From Nocardia sp. NBC_00565 (GTDB lineage Bacteria > Actinomycetota > Actinomycetes > Mycobacteriales > Mycobacteriaceae): a stretch of DNA of 64,000 nucleotides. The DNA lies in NCBI RefSeq assembly GCF_036345915.1, contig NZ_CP107785.1, positions 7,440,001 to 7,504,000 of the forward strand. The letters run 5' to 3'. This document shows, piece by piece, positions 41,915 to 51,189 of this stretch. A program made the translations under genes and the position numbers. Under the pieces are notes generated by a model. The model did not search any database, was not told the DNA's origin, and saw only the letters and a list, made by a program, of their open reading frames with translations. Position 1 is the stretch's first letter. Every line of letters begins with the position of its first letter.

Positions 41915-42027
41915 CGCCCGCGTCGCGATCATCAGGCGCACTTTACAGCGTGCGACGGAACTCCAGTGTGGTTGTCTCAGCACCACACGCTCGAACACAG
42001 GTCGAGAGGTGCGATTGCTGTGTGATC

Positions 42028-43020
42028 TCACGAATGCGCCGGATGGGGCGCCCCGTCGATCAATCCATCGGCCCAGTTCACGGTCCACTGCGTCGCGGTC
42101 GTGCCATCGCCGTCGACCACGTACCCGTTGTACAGACTGTGCACCGGGTTGCCCACCGCGCGCATCAGGGTCAGCACGCTGCCCATGATGTTCAGGGGGC
42201 TCAACGCATCTCGCGGCGAATCGCAGATCATGTCGCCGGGGGCGCAGATGGTGTAGGTGCGGTCGGCAAGTGAGCCGAAGCCACCCGAGCGCGGACCGGT
42301 CATCGTGATACCCGGCACCTTCAGCCCGTTGAGCGCAACCTCGGCGCCGACACCCGTCGGCGCCGTGCCGATCTGGCCGGCCTGGCCCGGCCCGTTCTCA
42401 CCGGTCCGGCGGCCGTCGGCGATAAGCATCACACCGAGCACCTTGTCCGCGGGTACCGGGCCCTTGTCCGCGCCGATCTGGTTGGCGATATCGCCCGCGA
42501 TCACCGCACCCTGGGAGAACCCGGCGAGCACATAGCTGGTCAGCGGGCATTCGCGATACCGATTCGCCATCATGTCGACGGTGCGCTGCCAACCCTCCGA
42601 GCGGCTGTTGTTGTACGACTGCTGGCCATCCGGCGGGATTGCGATCGGATTGGAGAACTGCGCGACATACGGGGTGGTGTAGACGTCCAGCCGCCCCTGC
42701 GCGAACTGCTGCGACACCGGCCCGGAGACATTGAGCATCAACGAGATCGGATTGGCCGTCGGATTGTGCGGATCGTCGTTGCTGTTCGACTCCCAGGTGC
42801 CGGGCACCGAGATCATCTGCACATCCGGGCACGAGGCCGGTTGCGAGGTCGGCGGTGTCGGCGGCGGTTTGGGCCCCGGCTTCGGCGGGCGCAGCCGACC
42901 GGCGAGCACGAACCACAGCAGCACCGCGATGACGACGACGAACACCGCCAGCGCGATGAACAGCAGACACCCCGCCGGTTTTCGGGACCGGCGCGAGGTC
43001 GCACCGCTACGCGCACTCAC
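42028..43020 (-). CDS. Cutinase-like lipase/thioesterase, Rv3802c (Culp6) homologue
   Basis: 330 residues from GTG 43020, which overlaps the DUF732 gene's stop (GTGA). One N-terminal transmembrane anchor (about residues 17-41) is followed by a Pro-rich linker and a cutinase domain with GFSQGAVIAGDIA (nucleophile serine) and a C-terminal CAPGDMICDSPRD with paired cysteines and the acidic residue. The histidine is in VHSLYNG. Rv3802c is an essential envelope lipase with phospholipase and thioesterase activity, linked to mycolate metabolism. Its place next to fadD32-pks13 supports the same role here. Confidence 0.92.
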   Translation of the reverse strand: MSARSGATSRRSRKPAGCLLFIALAVFVVVIAVLLWFVLAGRLRPPKPGPKPPPTPPTSQPASCPDVQMISVPGTWESNSNDDPHNPTANPISLMLNVSGPVSQQFAQGRLDVYTTPYVAQFSNPIAIPPDGQQSYNNSRSEGWQRTVDMMANRYRECPLTSYVLAGFSQGAVIAGDIANQIGADKGPVPADKVLGVMLIADGRRTGENGPGQAGQIGTAPTGVGAEVALNGLKVPGITMTGPRSGGFGSLADRTYTICAPGDMICDSPRDALSPLNIMGSVLTLMRAVGNPVHSLYNGYVVDGDGTTATQWTVNWADGLIDGAPHPAHS

Positions 43021-43544
43021 TGGCAGTACGTCGCCTTAGCCGTGTCGATGTAGATCCTTCCGGCCTGTTCCACCGGCATCTTCGCCGGATCGAAGGACGG
43101 GTCCGACCCGGCCATCGCGGTCACGAAGGTCATCAGATCCGCATCGGAGGCATTCGCCGCGACACCCTGACAGACGTAAGTGCCGATGCTCAGCGCGATA
43201 TCCGGCGAGGACGGGGTGATGCCCGCGGCCTTCAGCGCGTCCAGGAACTTCTTGTCCTTGTCGGTGAGCTTCGAGGTGTCCTCGGGCGGCACGACATTGG
43301 TCGGGACGGGCTGCGGGCGCTCGGGCGTCGCCGTATCCGTCGATGTCTGCGCGGGCTCGGGCGCCTGCGACTGTCCGGTCGCACCGGCGCTGGTCGCGGC
43401 GGTGGTCGGCGACGTCGCCGTCGTGCTGTGGCTCAGCGTCGGTGTGCTCGACGCGGTCGAATCGTTGTCGCCACAGGCAGCGAGCAAGCCGGTAGCGGCG
43501 ATCCCCACGACTACGCCGATAACCTTTCCACGGGTCCGATGCAT
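43017..43544 (-). CDS. DUF732 lipoprotein
   Basis: 175 residues. A lipoprotein signal ends LLAAC (lipobox, Cys about residue 24), followed by a Ser/Thr/Ala/Pro-rich linker (about residues 27-90). The DUF732 domain is KKFLDALKAAGITPSSPDIALSIGTYVCQG, with a second cysteine at the end (TYCQ) that can pair with VCQG. It is cotranscribed and overlapping with the cutinase-like gene, which suggests they work together at the envelope. Function of DUF732 is unknown. Confidence 0.88.
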   Translation of the reverse strand: MHRTRGKVIGVVVGIAATGLLAACGDNDSTASSTPTLSHSTTATSPTTAATSAGATGQSQAPEPAQTSTDTATPERPQPVPTNVVPPEDTSKLTDKDKKFLDALKAAGITPSSPDIALSIGTYVCQGVAANASDADLMTFVTAMAGSDPSFDPAKMPVEQAGRIYIDTAKATYCQ

Positions 43545-43610
43545 GAATTCGTGTCCTCGATCTGTTCGCTAAGGGGTCGGGTCGCTGCCCAGGGTAGAGG
43601 AAACCCATCG

Positions 43611-43717
43611 CTAGCGACTGCTTGCAGGTCACTCGAAAGGATCAGCGGCGACTGCTTGCAGGTCGCTCGAAAGGATCAGCGGCGACTTCTCGCAGGTCCC
43701 TCGAAACGGTCAGCGGG
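43611..43717 (+). repeat. Triple hairpin repeat array, left flank of mycolyltransferase block
   Basis: Three head-to-tail units of 34 nt starting at 43616, 43650 and 43684, consensus GACTGCTTGCAGGTC then RCTCGAAAGG. The third is the most diverged. Each unit can fold with arms GYGAC/GTCRC. The same array, inverted, lies at 51085-51190. Confidence 0.85.
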
Positions 43718-43749
43718 GTGCGATCGGCCGGAAAACAGACCGGTTGGAA

Positions 43750-45627
43750 TTAGATTCCGTGAATTTCGGGTTTGCCGCCGCGCACGGTGATGAATCCGGT
43801 CTGGAAATTCTGCTGAGTGCCACCGGGAACAGCGAACTCGTCACTGGTCGGATAGCCGAGCCTGCCGTTCTCATAGCCGACCGCCGACCACATATCCATG
43901 ATCGGGCCCGAACGCACCGCCCAGGCGCCCGAGAGCGGACTCCAGTAGATATTTCCGCCCTCGAACTTGCTGTAGCGGCCGAAGTCCTTCAGCGGGGTCT
44001 CGTCGGCGACCGGGAAACCGAGCGGACTGTCCTCGTAACCCATTTGGGCGTACTTACCCAGGATCATCCCCTGTACCAGGTGCACACCGGTCTTCGCGCT
44101 GTAGTAGAACGGGCCGTTCTCGAAGGACTGCACCGCGCCGTCCCGGCTCGGGGTCTTGACCTCCGGCGCCGTGGGATAGCCGCCCGGTCCGCGCTCGAAG
44201 CCCTGCCTGCCCCATTCGTCGAGGATCGCGCCGCGCACCACCTGGGCGCCGGTCCGCGGGGTCCAATAGAGCACGCCGTCCTGGAAGGCCTGCATGCGGC
44301 CGCGGCCGTCCGGCAGCCCGAACTCGTCGTCGGTCGGCATGCCGAGCGGACCGCCCGGTCCCAGCGCCGCCTGATAGCCGCCGCCGATCATGCCGGCGAC
44401 CGCGTGCGCACCGCCCGTCGGCGCGTAGAAGACCCGACCGCCCTTGAAGTCCTGCGCGGTACCGCCGCTCACCTGGTACTCGCCGGTGAGGCAGTCACCG
44501 AGCCAGCTGGTGCCGCCGGCCAGCGCGCCGATCGCGGCGCCGGCCTGGCAGGCCGGTTTGTTCGGATCGACGCCGAGCGCGGCAGCGGCCTGCGGCCAGG
44601 ACTGACGCATTTCGAAATCCCAGTACGGCCACGAATGGGTGCCGGAGGGACGGTAATTCACCTGGGCCGGGATCGATAGCTCGGCAAGTTTGGCCACGAA
44701 ATTCTGGGAGGTCAGCCGGGACAGGACCTCCAGCCCCATGCCCGTGTAGTTCGTGCTGACCCCGGGAATTCCGCTGGCCTGGTCGAACGGCCCGGTCGAG
44801 CCGCTGCCGCTGGAGATGTAGAGGCTGATGCCCTTCAGCTTGTCCGCCAGTCCGTAGGGGTCGTGACCTTCCCATTCGGGGCCGTTCGGCGGACCCCACA
44901 TGGCGGCCGCGTCGAAGCCGCCCGCATCGCGCATGGCGAACTGGATCGCCTGCGGCATGCCGAGCGTGGTCGTGGTCAGCACACCGGAGTACGAGGCGGC
45001 GTACTTGACGAAGTTCGGGTTACGCCCGGCCAGGAACATCGCGGCCGTACCGCCCATCGAAATGCCTTCCATGCCACGGACAACCGTGGTCCGCCACTGG
45101 CTCTCCAGCAGCGGCGGCAGTTCCTTGGTCAGGAAGGTTTCCCACTTGTAGTTGTGACCGTTGTTCGGCTGCAGCCAGTCCGAATAGAAGCTGGCCTGGC
45201 CGCCGACCGGCAACACCACGGTGACGTTCTTGTCGGCGAAGAAATCCACCGCACCCGCCTGGTGGGTCCAGCCGTTCTCGTCATCGGTGGCGCGCAGACC
45301 ATCGAGCATGTACAGCGCCGGAAACTTCGCGTCGGGCCGGATATTCCAATCCCTGGCGAGCAACAGCTGCACCTGGATGGGCGCGGCCATCGAGGGCGAG
45401 TTGATCCACAGCGCAACGCGCCGATCGCCGAGCCACACCACCCGCTGCAGTGTCACCCCCGCGGCCGGTGCCGCGGCGGGCTCTGCGTTTACGGGGGCGG
45501 TAATCGGGGAAACACCGGAGGCGAGCGGAATCACGACGGCGGTAGCTAGCAGCGCCAAACGACCGCGGGCCACATATCCGTTGCGCCGCCCGCGCCTTCC
45601 CCATCTGCCGAATGCAACTCGTGCCAC
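43750..45627 (-). CDS. Mycolyltransferase with C-terminal LGFP repeats
   Basis: 625 residues from GTG 45627 (GGAAG before it). Signal peptide of about 48 residues. The Ag85-type domain has YMLDGLRATDDENGW, nucleophile GISMGG (Ser190), Glu300 in GMGLEVLS and His331 in GTHSWPYW. From about residue 370 it carries four or five LGFP repeats, marked by LGMPTDDE, GGYPTAPE, LGFPVADE and LGYPTSDE, thought to anchor to the cell wall. The layout matches corynebacterial PS1/MytA. It transfers mycolates to trehalose or arabinogalactan. The mycolyltransferase genes here all point the same way. Confidence 0.93.
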   Translation of the reverse strand: MARVAFGRWGRRGRRNGYVARGRLALLATAVVIPLASGVSPITAPVNAEPAAAPAAGVTLQRVVWLGDRRVALWINSPSMAAPIQVQLLLARDWNIRPDAKFPALYMLDGLRATDDENGWTHQAGAVDFFADKNVTVVLPVGGQASFYSDWLQPNNGHNYKWETFLTKELPPLLESQWRTTVVRGMEGISMGGTAAMFLAGRNPNFVKYAASYSGVLTTTTLGMPQAIQFAMRDAGGFDAAAMWGPPNGPEWEGHDPYGLADKLKGISLYISSGSGSTGPFDQASGIPGVSTNYTGMGLEVLSRLTSQNFVAKLAELSIPAQVNYRPSGTHSWPYWDFEMRQSWPQAAAALGVDPNKPACQAGAAIGALAGGTSWLGDCLTGEYQVSGGTAQDFKGGRVFYAPTGGAHAVAGMIGGGYQAALGPGGPLGMPTDDEFGLPDGRGRMQAFQDGVLYWTPRTGAQVVRGAILDEWGRQGFERGPGGYPTAPEVKTPSRDGAVQSFENGPFYYSAKTGVHLVQGMILGKYAQMGYEDSPLGFPVADETPLKDFGRYSKFEGGNIYWSPLSGAWAVRSGPIMDMWSAVGYENGRLGYPTSDEFAVPGGTQQNFQTGFITVRGGKPEIHGI

Positions 45628-45747
45628 AAGAGCTTCCTACCCCCGTTCACCTGTGGTTCCGGGTAGGACACGCGGGTAGCGAACCGCGCTGTCTGATTTG
45701 TCGACCTCGAAAAAGCCCAGGCAGCGTCACTTTCGGCGCGAAAAGAC

Positions 45748-45790
45748 GAACGGCGCCGCCGCTTCCCGAAGGAAACAGACGGCGCCGTTC
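45748..45790 (-). terminator. Hairpin terminator
   Basis: GAACGGCGCC (45748-45757) and GGCGCCGTTC (45781-45790); read on the minus strand it is followed by GTCTTTTCG. It lies 19 nt after the stop at 45809. Confidence 0.8.
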
Positions 45791-45808
45791 GGCGTCTGTA
45801 CCGCTAGA

Positions 45809-46846
45809 TCACCAACCGCCGGTGGCGTCGAGGATCTGGTTGCGGGAGTTGAACAGCTCGCCCTCCCAGTACTTCCAGGAGTGGGTGCCGCTGGCCGGGA
45901 AGTCGAACCGGGCCGGGATGCCGAGCGAGGCGAGGCGAGACTGGAAAGCCCGGGTGTTGACCAGCGAGAGTGCCTCGAGCGCCATCGCGGTACCGGTGTT
46001 GAAGACGCCGACCGCCGAGTTCGGCTGATCGAACTGCCCGGGCAGACCGCTGGACGCCGAGATGTACATCGGCAGACCCCGCAACTGCGGCGCGAAGACG
46101 AACGGGTCCATCCGCAGCCACTGCGAGCTCCACGGCGCGGCCATCGAGTCGACGTTATAGCGGCCCGCGTCCAGCATCGCAACGCGGATCGCCTCACGCA
46201 TACCCGGCGCGGAGATGTTCAGGTAGCCGGAGTAGGAGGCGGCGAACTTGAACTGGTCCCGGTGGTATGCCGCCATCGCCAGGGCGGCGGAGCCACCCAT
46301 CGACAGACCCACGATCGCGTTGTTGGTGCGCGATACGCCATAGCCCGCGAGGAAGTCCGGCAGCTCCTTGGACAGGAAGGTTTCCCACTTGTAGGTGGTC
46401 TTCTGGCCATTGGTGTTGCTCGGGCTGTACCAGTCTGCGTAGAAGCTCGACTGGCCGCCGACCGGCATGATCAGCGAGATGTTGTCGTTCCCGAACTGCT
46501 GGAGGGCATTCGTCTCGAACGACCACGCATTGCGGTCGTCACGCGCACGCAGGCCGTCGAGCAGGTAAAGCGCCGCGTCGCCGCCGCGCGCTGCCCACTG
46601 CACCTGGACCTTGATCGGGCCCATCACCGACGGGACCATCAGATCCTCGAAGCCGCCCGACGGCGTCCGCAATGCGGGGCCGTGCATCGGCGCGGCCATT
46701 GCGACGGTCGGGCCCGTCACACCTGCGGCAATCGGCAGCGCTAGTGCAGCGGCTCCGACACCCAGAATTCGATTACGCCAACCACGAGGAGTACCTCGCC
46801 GTCCCGACTTGGTTCTCTTCGGCGCGGCCGCCCTGCCGAAACGCAT
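45809..46846 (-). CDS. Mycolyltransferase (antigen 85 family)
   Basis: 345 residues from ATG 46846; the frame runs on to 46957. Twin-arginine-free signal peptide ending near VAMAAP. Ag85 fold: LYLLDGLRARDDRNAW, IMPVGGQSSFYADW, nucleophile GLSMGG (Ser182), Glu in AMALEALS and His in GTHSWKYW. Standard length. It moves mycolic acid between trehalose monomycolate and arabinogalactan or a second trehalose. It is the simplest and most Ag85-like member of the block, without the Ser/Gly insertion of its upstream paralogues. Confidence 0.93.
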   Translation of the reverse strand: MRFGRAAAPKRTKSGRRGTPRGWRNRILGVGAAALALPIAAGVTGPTVAMAAPMHGPALRTPSGGFEDLMVPSVMGPIKVQVQWAARGGDAALYLLDGLRARDDRNAWSFETNALQQFGNDNISLIMPVGGQSSFYADWYSPSNTNGQKTTYKWETFLSKELPDFLAGYGVSRTNNAIVGLSMGGSAALAMAAYHRDQFKFAASYSGYLNISAPGMREAIRVAMLDAGRYNVDSMAAPWSSQWLRMDPFVFAPQLRGLPMYISASSGLPGQFDQPNSAVGVFNTGTAMALEALSLVNTRAFQSRLASLGIPARFDFPASGTHSWKYWEGELFNSRNQILDATGGW

Positions 46847-47180
46847 GAATCCTGCTCTCTTTCTGCTGTTGTGGTGCCGCCCGTAGCCCTTGGAGGGCCG
46901 GGCAACACCCGTGCTGCCAACGAGACGCGCGTCGCGTGTGATCCCGGTACCCGACATTCCGGCACAAGAGACGGCGCTACAACGATCTGGTCACACTTGC
47001 GCTCGCTGGAGGTTATTCGACGTGCGAAGTCTTAGCAAGACCGGGGGTATTCGAGTGGCCGAATTCCGCCCGTTCACAAGCTGTGATCGTGCGGTGACCT
47101 TAGCGCGTTCGACCGGAGATGTCGTGCCGGAACGGGAATTTCGGACGGAATTAGGGATCCGTTAGGGAGACCGGATTCGA
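46847..47180. other. Intergenic region
   Basis: 334 bp between a functional mycolyltransferase gene and the pseudogene copy. No gene or clear terminator seen; presumably the promoter of the 45809 gene. Confidence 0.35.
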
Positions 47181-47932
47181 TCACCCTAGGTTCGCGCTCA
47201 GATCCGGCAGCATCTTGAACACTTGGTCGGTCCAGTAGGGCCAGTTGTGCGTGCCGACCGCCGGGCAGTCGAAGACCGCGTTGGTCGAGGCGAGCGAGTC
47301 CAGCAGCGCCAGTCGCAGCCCCTCGCGCATACCGGGCGCGGAGATATTCAGATAGCCCGAATACGAACCGGCATACCGGAATTGATCTGGGTGGTAGGCG
47401 GCCAGCGCCAGTGCCGCGCTGCCGCCCATGGACAGTCCGAACACACCGTTGCCGTACGGGTTGAAGCCGAGCCGGTCGCGCAGCGCCCACCGCAGGTTCT
47501 GGGTCAGGAACGTCTCCCAGGTGTAGGCGCGCTGCTGACCGTTGGTGTTGCTCGGCGCGATCCAGTCCGAATAGAAACTGGACTGACCGCCCACCGGCAT
47601 GACCACGTTGATATTCCACCGCGGCAGCACCTGGGAGATCTCGGTGTCGATCTCCCAGCCGCTGAGGTCGTTGCGGGCACGCAGGCCGTCCAGTGCGCAC
47701 ACGATGCGACGGGTGTTGCCGTCGGCGGCGCGGAAGATGCGGGTCTTGGTCGGGCCCATGCTGGAGTCGACCCAGAAGTCGGATCCGGCCGGGTTGAAGG
47801 CGGCCGCGGCGGGCGCGGTGAGACCGACGGCCGCGACGGCGTCAACGCGAGGGCCACTCCGGTCACCGACCGCCGCAACCACCCACCGCCACGCGCCTCG
47901 GCAACCATTCCGCTTACTCCATCAGATCGCAT
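47181..47932 (-). pseudogene. Degraded mycolyltransferase
   Basis: The region aligns with the 48340 and 49719 paralogues, but two lesions are seen. First, the signal-peptide start (ATG 47932; MRSDGVSG then WLRRSVTGVALALT) and the body (AVAAVGLTAPAAAAFNPAG) are in different frames, breaking at about 47840-47865. Second, about 80 residues are missing in frame after LLDSLAST, including the segment with the catalytic glutamate. The nucleophile GLSMGG and GTHNWPYW histidine remain. An alternative GTG start at 47882 would give a protein with a weak signal and no glutamate. A base-calling error could explain the frameshift but not the deletion. Confidence 0.8.
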
Positions 47933-48339
47933 CGATTCGCCCATGCGAACACCGTTGATCGCCACTGTCGCGCATGCGGCTCGACAGTCGACACCGACGC
48001 TTCCCGCGCACCGAAGTTCTCGGCGTTACCGCTCTTCTATGGGCAAATATTCAAACGACCCGAGCAAAGAGCCGCCGCGATACCGGATCGTGATGGAGTC
48101 CAGAGAATTATCGGTGCGGACTCCAACTACGGACCTCCACCAAGCAGGCCACACTGAAATTCTTTTCGTCAGCAATCATCCAGCCACAAGCGGACAAAAT
48201 ACATCAACACGGACAAAAGAAACGAAACCGCCTGGTGTGCAGACACCAGGCGGCTTGTTCACCACCTACTCGCCCACGGGGAGCGGGTCTTACGAGCGAC
48301 GTTCGCGGCACCGCAGGCGCTGCAAATTGGACACAGCAC
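47933..48339. other. Intergenic region with terminator
   Basis: 407 bp without a convincing gene. It contains the terminator of the 48340 gene (48229-48254) and an AT-richer stretch at about 48030-48210 that may have held the promoter of the now-broken copy. Confidence 0.4.
48229..48254 (-). terminator. Hairpin terminator
   Basis: CCGCCTGGTGT and ACACCAGGCGG, an 11-bp perfect stem around GCAG, followed on the minus strand by TTTCGTTTC. Confidence 0.85.
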
Positions 48340-49419
48340 TCAACCGATGTTGGCGGAGAGGTCCGGAAGCATGCGGCTGAACTCGTCCTGCCAGTTGTTC
48401 CAGGCGTGGATGCCAAAGGTCGGGAAATCGTAGACGGCATTGCCACCGCCCAGCGTCGCCATGCGCACCTGGAAGGCCCGGGTGTTGGCCAGCGCCAACG
48501 TCTCCAGGGCCATGCCGTTGAGCGTGTTGAAGCTCGGACCGTCCTGGGAGGTCGGCAATCCGCTCGCGGCGGCGATCCACAGCCTGGTGCCGTTCTGCGC
48601 CAGGTTGGGCGCGAAGACGAACGGATCCATCCGCAGCCACTGCGGGCCCCACGGCGGCGCCATCGAGTCCACGTTGTAGCCGCCCGCGTCCATCATCGCC
48701 ACCCTGATCGCCTCACGCATACCCGGCGCGGAGTTGTTCAGGAAGCCGGAGTACGAACCCGCGAATCTGAACTGGTCGGGGTGATACGCGGCCAGCGTGA
48801 GTGCGGCGCTGCCGCCCATGGACAGCCCGAAGACGCCGTTGCCGTATGGGTTGAAGCCGAGCCGGTCGCGCAGCGCCCAGCGCAGGTTCTGGGTCAGGAA
48901 CGTCTCCCACTGATACCGGTAGCTCTTACCCGGGCCGCCCGAGAGCGCGTTCATCGCGCCGGAGCCGGAATTCGAGCCGCTGCCCGCCGGGATGCCGAGA
49001 AACTCACTGGTCGCGTTCCAGTCGGCATAGAAGCTCGACATGCCACCGACCGGCATGACGACGTTGATATTCCAGCTCGCCATCTGCTCGGCGACGTTGG
49101 TCTCGATCTCCCAACCGCTCAACGTCTCCGGTGCCCGCAGGCCGTCGAGCGCGTACACGACGCGGTTGGTATTGCCGTCCGCGGCACGCAACACTCGGGT
49201 CTTGATCGGGCCCATGCCGGAATCGACCCAGAAGTCGAACATCGCGGGGTTGAAGCCCGCCGCTGCGGTCGCGCCGCTGCCCGCGATCGAGATTCCGAGC
49301 GGTAACAGCATGGCCGTCGCCACTGCGAGCACACACTTCTTCGCCCACGAACCAGAGGTTGCCCTGTTCGAAGACCTGCATGAGCTTGCGGGCCTACGTT
49401 TCCAGCGCGCACTTCGCAT
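48340..49419 (-). CDS. Mycolyltransferase with Ser/Gly-rich insertion
   Basis: 359 residues from ATG 49419; the frame continues to 49554. Signal peptide ends near ATAAAGF. Ag85 features: VVYALDGLRAPETLSGW, nucleophile GLSMGG (Ser200), Glu in GMALETLALANTRAF, His in GIHAWNNW. Between the ADW motif and WETFLT it carries an extra Ser/Gly/Ala-rich loop (about residues 139-167) that is absent from the 45809 protein and much shorter in the pseudogene. Ends DLSANIG, as in two neighbours, so these are recent duplicates. Confidence 0.92.
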   Translation of the reverse strand: MRSARWKRRPASSCRSSNRATSGSWAKKCVLAVATAMLLPLGISIAGSGATAAAGFNPAMFDFWVDSGMGPIKTRVLRAADGNTNRVVYALDGLRAPETLSGWEIETNVAEQMASWNINVVMPVGGMSSFYADWNATSEFLGIPAGSGSNSGSGAMNALSGGPGKSYRYQWETFLTQNLRWALRDRLGFNPYGNGVFGLSMGGSAALTLAAYHPDQFRFAGSYSGFLNNSAPGMREAIRVAMMDAGGYNVDSMAPPWGPQWLRMDPFVFAPNLAQNGTRLWIAAASGLPTSQDGPSFNTLNGMALETLALANTRAFQVRMATLGGGNAVYDFPTFGIHAWNNWQDEFSRMLPDLSANIG

Positions 49420-49670
49420 TCGACTCGACCTTTCATCCAGGCGGCCAGCCAGCGAATATACGGCAACTTCAACTGACCCCTCATCGGGCATAAACGCGGA
49501 CCGACCTACGCAAAACGGACGTTTCCACCTGTATGCATGCTGTCCGTACATCAATCGCTAACGAACGCTTCCATGTTGCTGGAAAGCGATCCACCCCACA
49601 ACTATCGAAGGCATCCCGCAGCTGATTCGTTGTCAACCAGGGTTGCGGACTTGAAGTCGGCAAACGAAAA

Positions 49671-49702
49671 ACCGCCCGATGTGCGAACACACCGGGCGGT
49701 TT
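49671..49702 (-). terminator. Hairpin terminator
   Basis: AAACCGCCCGATGTG and CACACCGGGCGGTTTT pair around CGAA; read on the minus strand the stem ends in TTTTTCG. It lies 17 nt after the stop at 49719. Confidence 0.85.
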
Positions 49703-49718
49703 TCGGAGGCTGGCTATA

Positions 49719-50804
49719 TCAACCGATATTGGCGGAGAGGTCGGGGATCATCCGGTAGACCTCGGACTCCCAGTTGTGCCAGTTGTGGATGCCGACCGAC
49801 GGGAAGCTGTAGGTGACATTCTGGGCACCCAGCGTCGCCATCCGGACCTGGAAGGCACGGGTGTTGACCAATGCGAGCGCCTCGAGCGGTGTGCCCTGGA
49901 TGATGTCCAGCGGCGCGGAGGCGTCGGCCGGGCCGGGCAGCGCGCTACCGGCGGCGACCCAGAGCCTGGTGTTGTTCTGGATCAGTCGCGGCGCGAAGAC
50001 GAACGGATCCATCCGCAGCCACTGTGGGCCCCACGGCGGCGCCATCGCGTCGATGTTGTAGCCGCCGGCGCTGATCATGGCCACGCGCAGCGCCTCGCGC
50101 ATGCCCGGCGCGGAGACGTTCAGGTAGCCGGAGTACGAACCGGCATAGACGAACTGGTCCGGGTGGTAGGCCGACAGCGTCAGCGCGGCGCTGCCGCCCA
50201 TGGACAGGCCGAAGACGCCGTTGCGGGTCGGGCTGAAGCCCAGGCGGTCACGCAGTGCGTTGCGCAGGTCGCTGGTGAGGAAGGTCTCCCACTTGTAGGT
50301 GTTCGACTTGCCGAGCGTTTCGTTCCAGCCGGAGGAGCCCGTCATCGCGGAACCGGAGGAGGAACCGTTGGCCGAACCCGAGGATCCGGTGCTCATGCCG
50401 AGGAAGTTGCCCGGCGCGTTCCAGTCCGCGTAGAAGCTGGACGGGCCGCCGACCGGCATGACGACGTTGATGTTCCACTTGGTGAGCTCACGGGCGACCT
50501 CGGTCTCGGCCTCCCAGCCGTTGAGGTCACCGCGGGCCCGCATGCCGTCCAGCGCGTACACCACGCGCCCGGTATTGCCGTCCGCGGCGCGGAAGATCCG
50601 CGACTTGATCGGCCCCATGCTGGAGTCCACCCAGAAATCGAAGGCGTCCGGATTGAACGCCGCCGACGCGGAACCCGCCGGACCTGCTACTGACACCCCG
50701 AGCGGCAGCAAGATAGCCAGGGACATCAGCACCGACCGCTTGAACCACGAACCGGCTCTTTGGGTTCTCAAACGTCCAACCTGCGTCCCGATCACGCCTC
50801 GCAT
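49719..50804 (-). CDS. Mycolyltransferase with longer Ser/Gly-rich insertion
   Basis: 361 residues from ATG 50804 (AAAGG before it). Signal peptide ends near GSASAAF. Ag85 features: VVYALDGMRARGDLNGW, nucleophile GLSMGG (Ser201), Glu in GTPLEALALVNTRAF, His in GIHNWHNW. A low-complexity loop of about 37 residues (131-167), mostly Ser and Gly, sits at the same place as in the 48340 paralogue. It is the first gene of the block after aftB and the usual position of fbpA. No fbpA/B/C name can be assigned because the paralogues duplicated within this lineage. Confidence 0.92.
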   Translation of the reverse strand: MRGVIGTQVGRLRTQRAGSWFKRSVLMSLAILLPLGVSVAGPAGSASAAFNPDAFDFWVDSSMGPIKSRIFRAADGNTGRVVYALDGMRARGDLNGWEAETEVARELTKWNINVVMPVGGPSSFYADWNAPGNFLGMSTGSSGSANGSSSGSAMTGSSGWNETLGKSNTYKWETFLTSDLRNALRDRLGFSPTRNGVFGLSMGGSAALTLSAYHPDQFVYAGSYSGYLNVSAPGMREALRVAMISAGGYNIDAMAPPWGPQWLRMDPFVFAPRLIQNNTRLWVAAGSALPGPADASAPLDIIQGTPLEALALVNTRAFQVRMATLGAQNVTYSFPSVGIHNWHNWESEVYRMIPDLSANIG

Positions 50805-51189
50805 CTAGTTTTCGGCCTTTCGTTAAGCGGTGCGTTACTCGACCGCGTCTCTACGTTGACCACTGGGGCTCGCCCATGTCGAATCGGACACCCCAACGGG
50901 CGTACTCACGTACCCTATCGCGTCATCGATGCGCTGGCGTTATCAAAAAGAGATAAAGCGATCTGCGACACGTTTAACGCTGCAGGTCAATGAAACAACT
51001 GGGCCCATGGAGGTCCATGGGCCCAGTGTGACTGGAGATGCCGTTTCAAGCGAATCGAGATAGTCGCTGAACGACAATTTCTCCCTAGCTGACCCTTTCG
51101 AGCGACCTGCAAGCAGTCGCTAGCTGACCCTTTCGAGCGACCTGCAAGCAGTCACTAGCCGACCCTTTCGAGCGACCTGCAAGCAGTCA
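50805..51189. other. Intergenic region: terminator plus repeat array
   Basis: 385 bp between the mycolyltransferase start and the aftB stop. It holds a probable promoter for the 49719 gene (about 50810-50990), the aftB terminator (50998-51027) and the triple hairpin repeat. Confidence 0.5.
50998..51027 (-). terminator. Hairpin terminator of the glf-aftB operon
   Basis: ACTGGGCCCATGG (50998-51010) and CCATGGGCCCAGT (51015-51027), a perfect 13-bp stem with a 4-nt loop, followed on the minus strand by TGTTTC. Confidence 0.85.
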
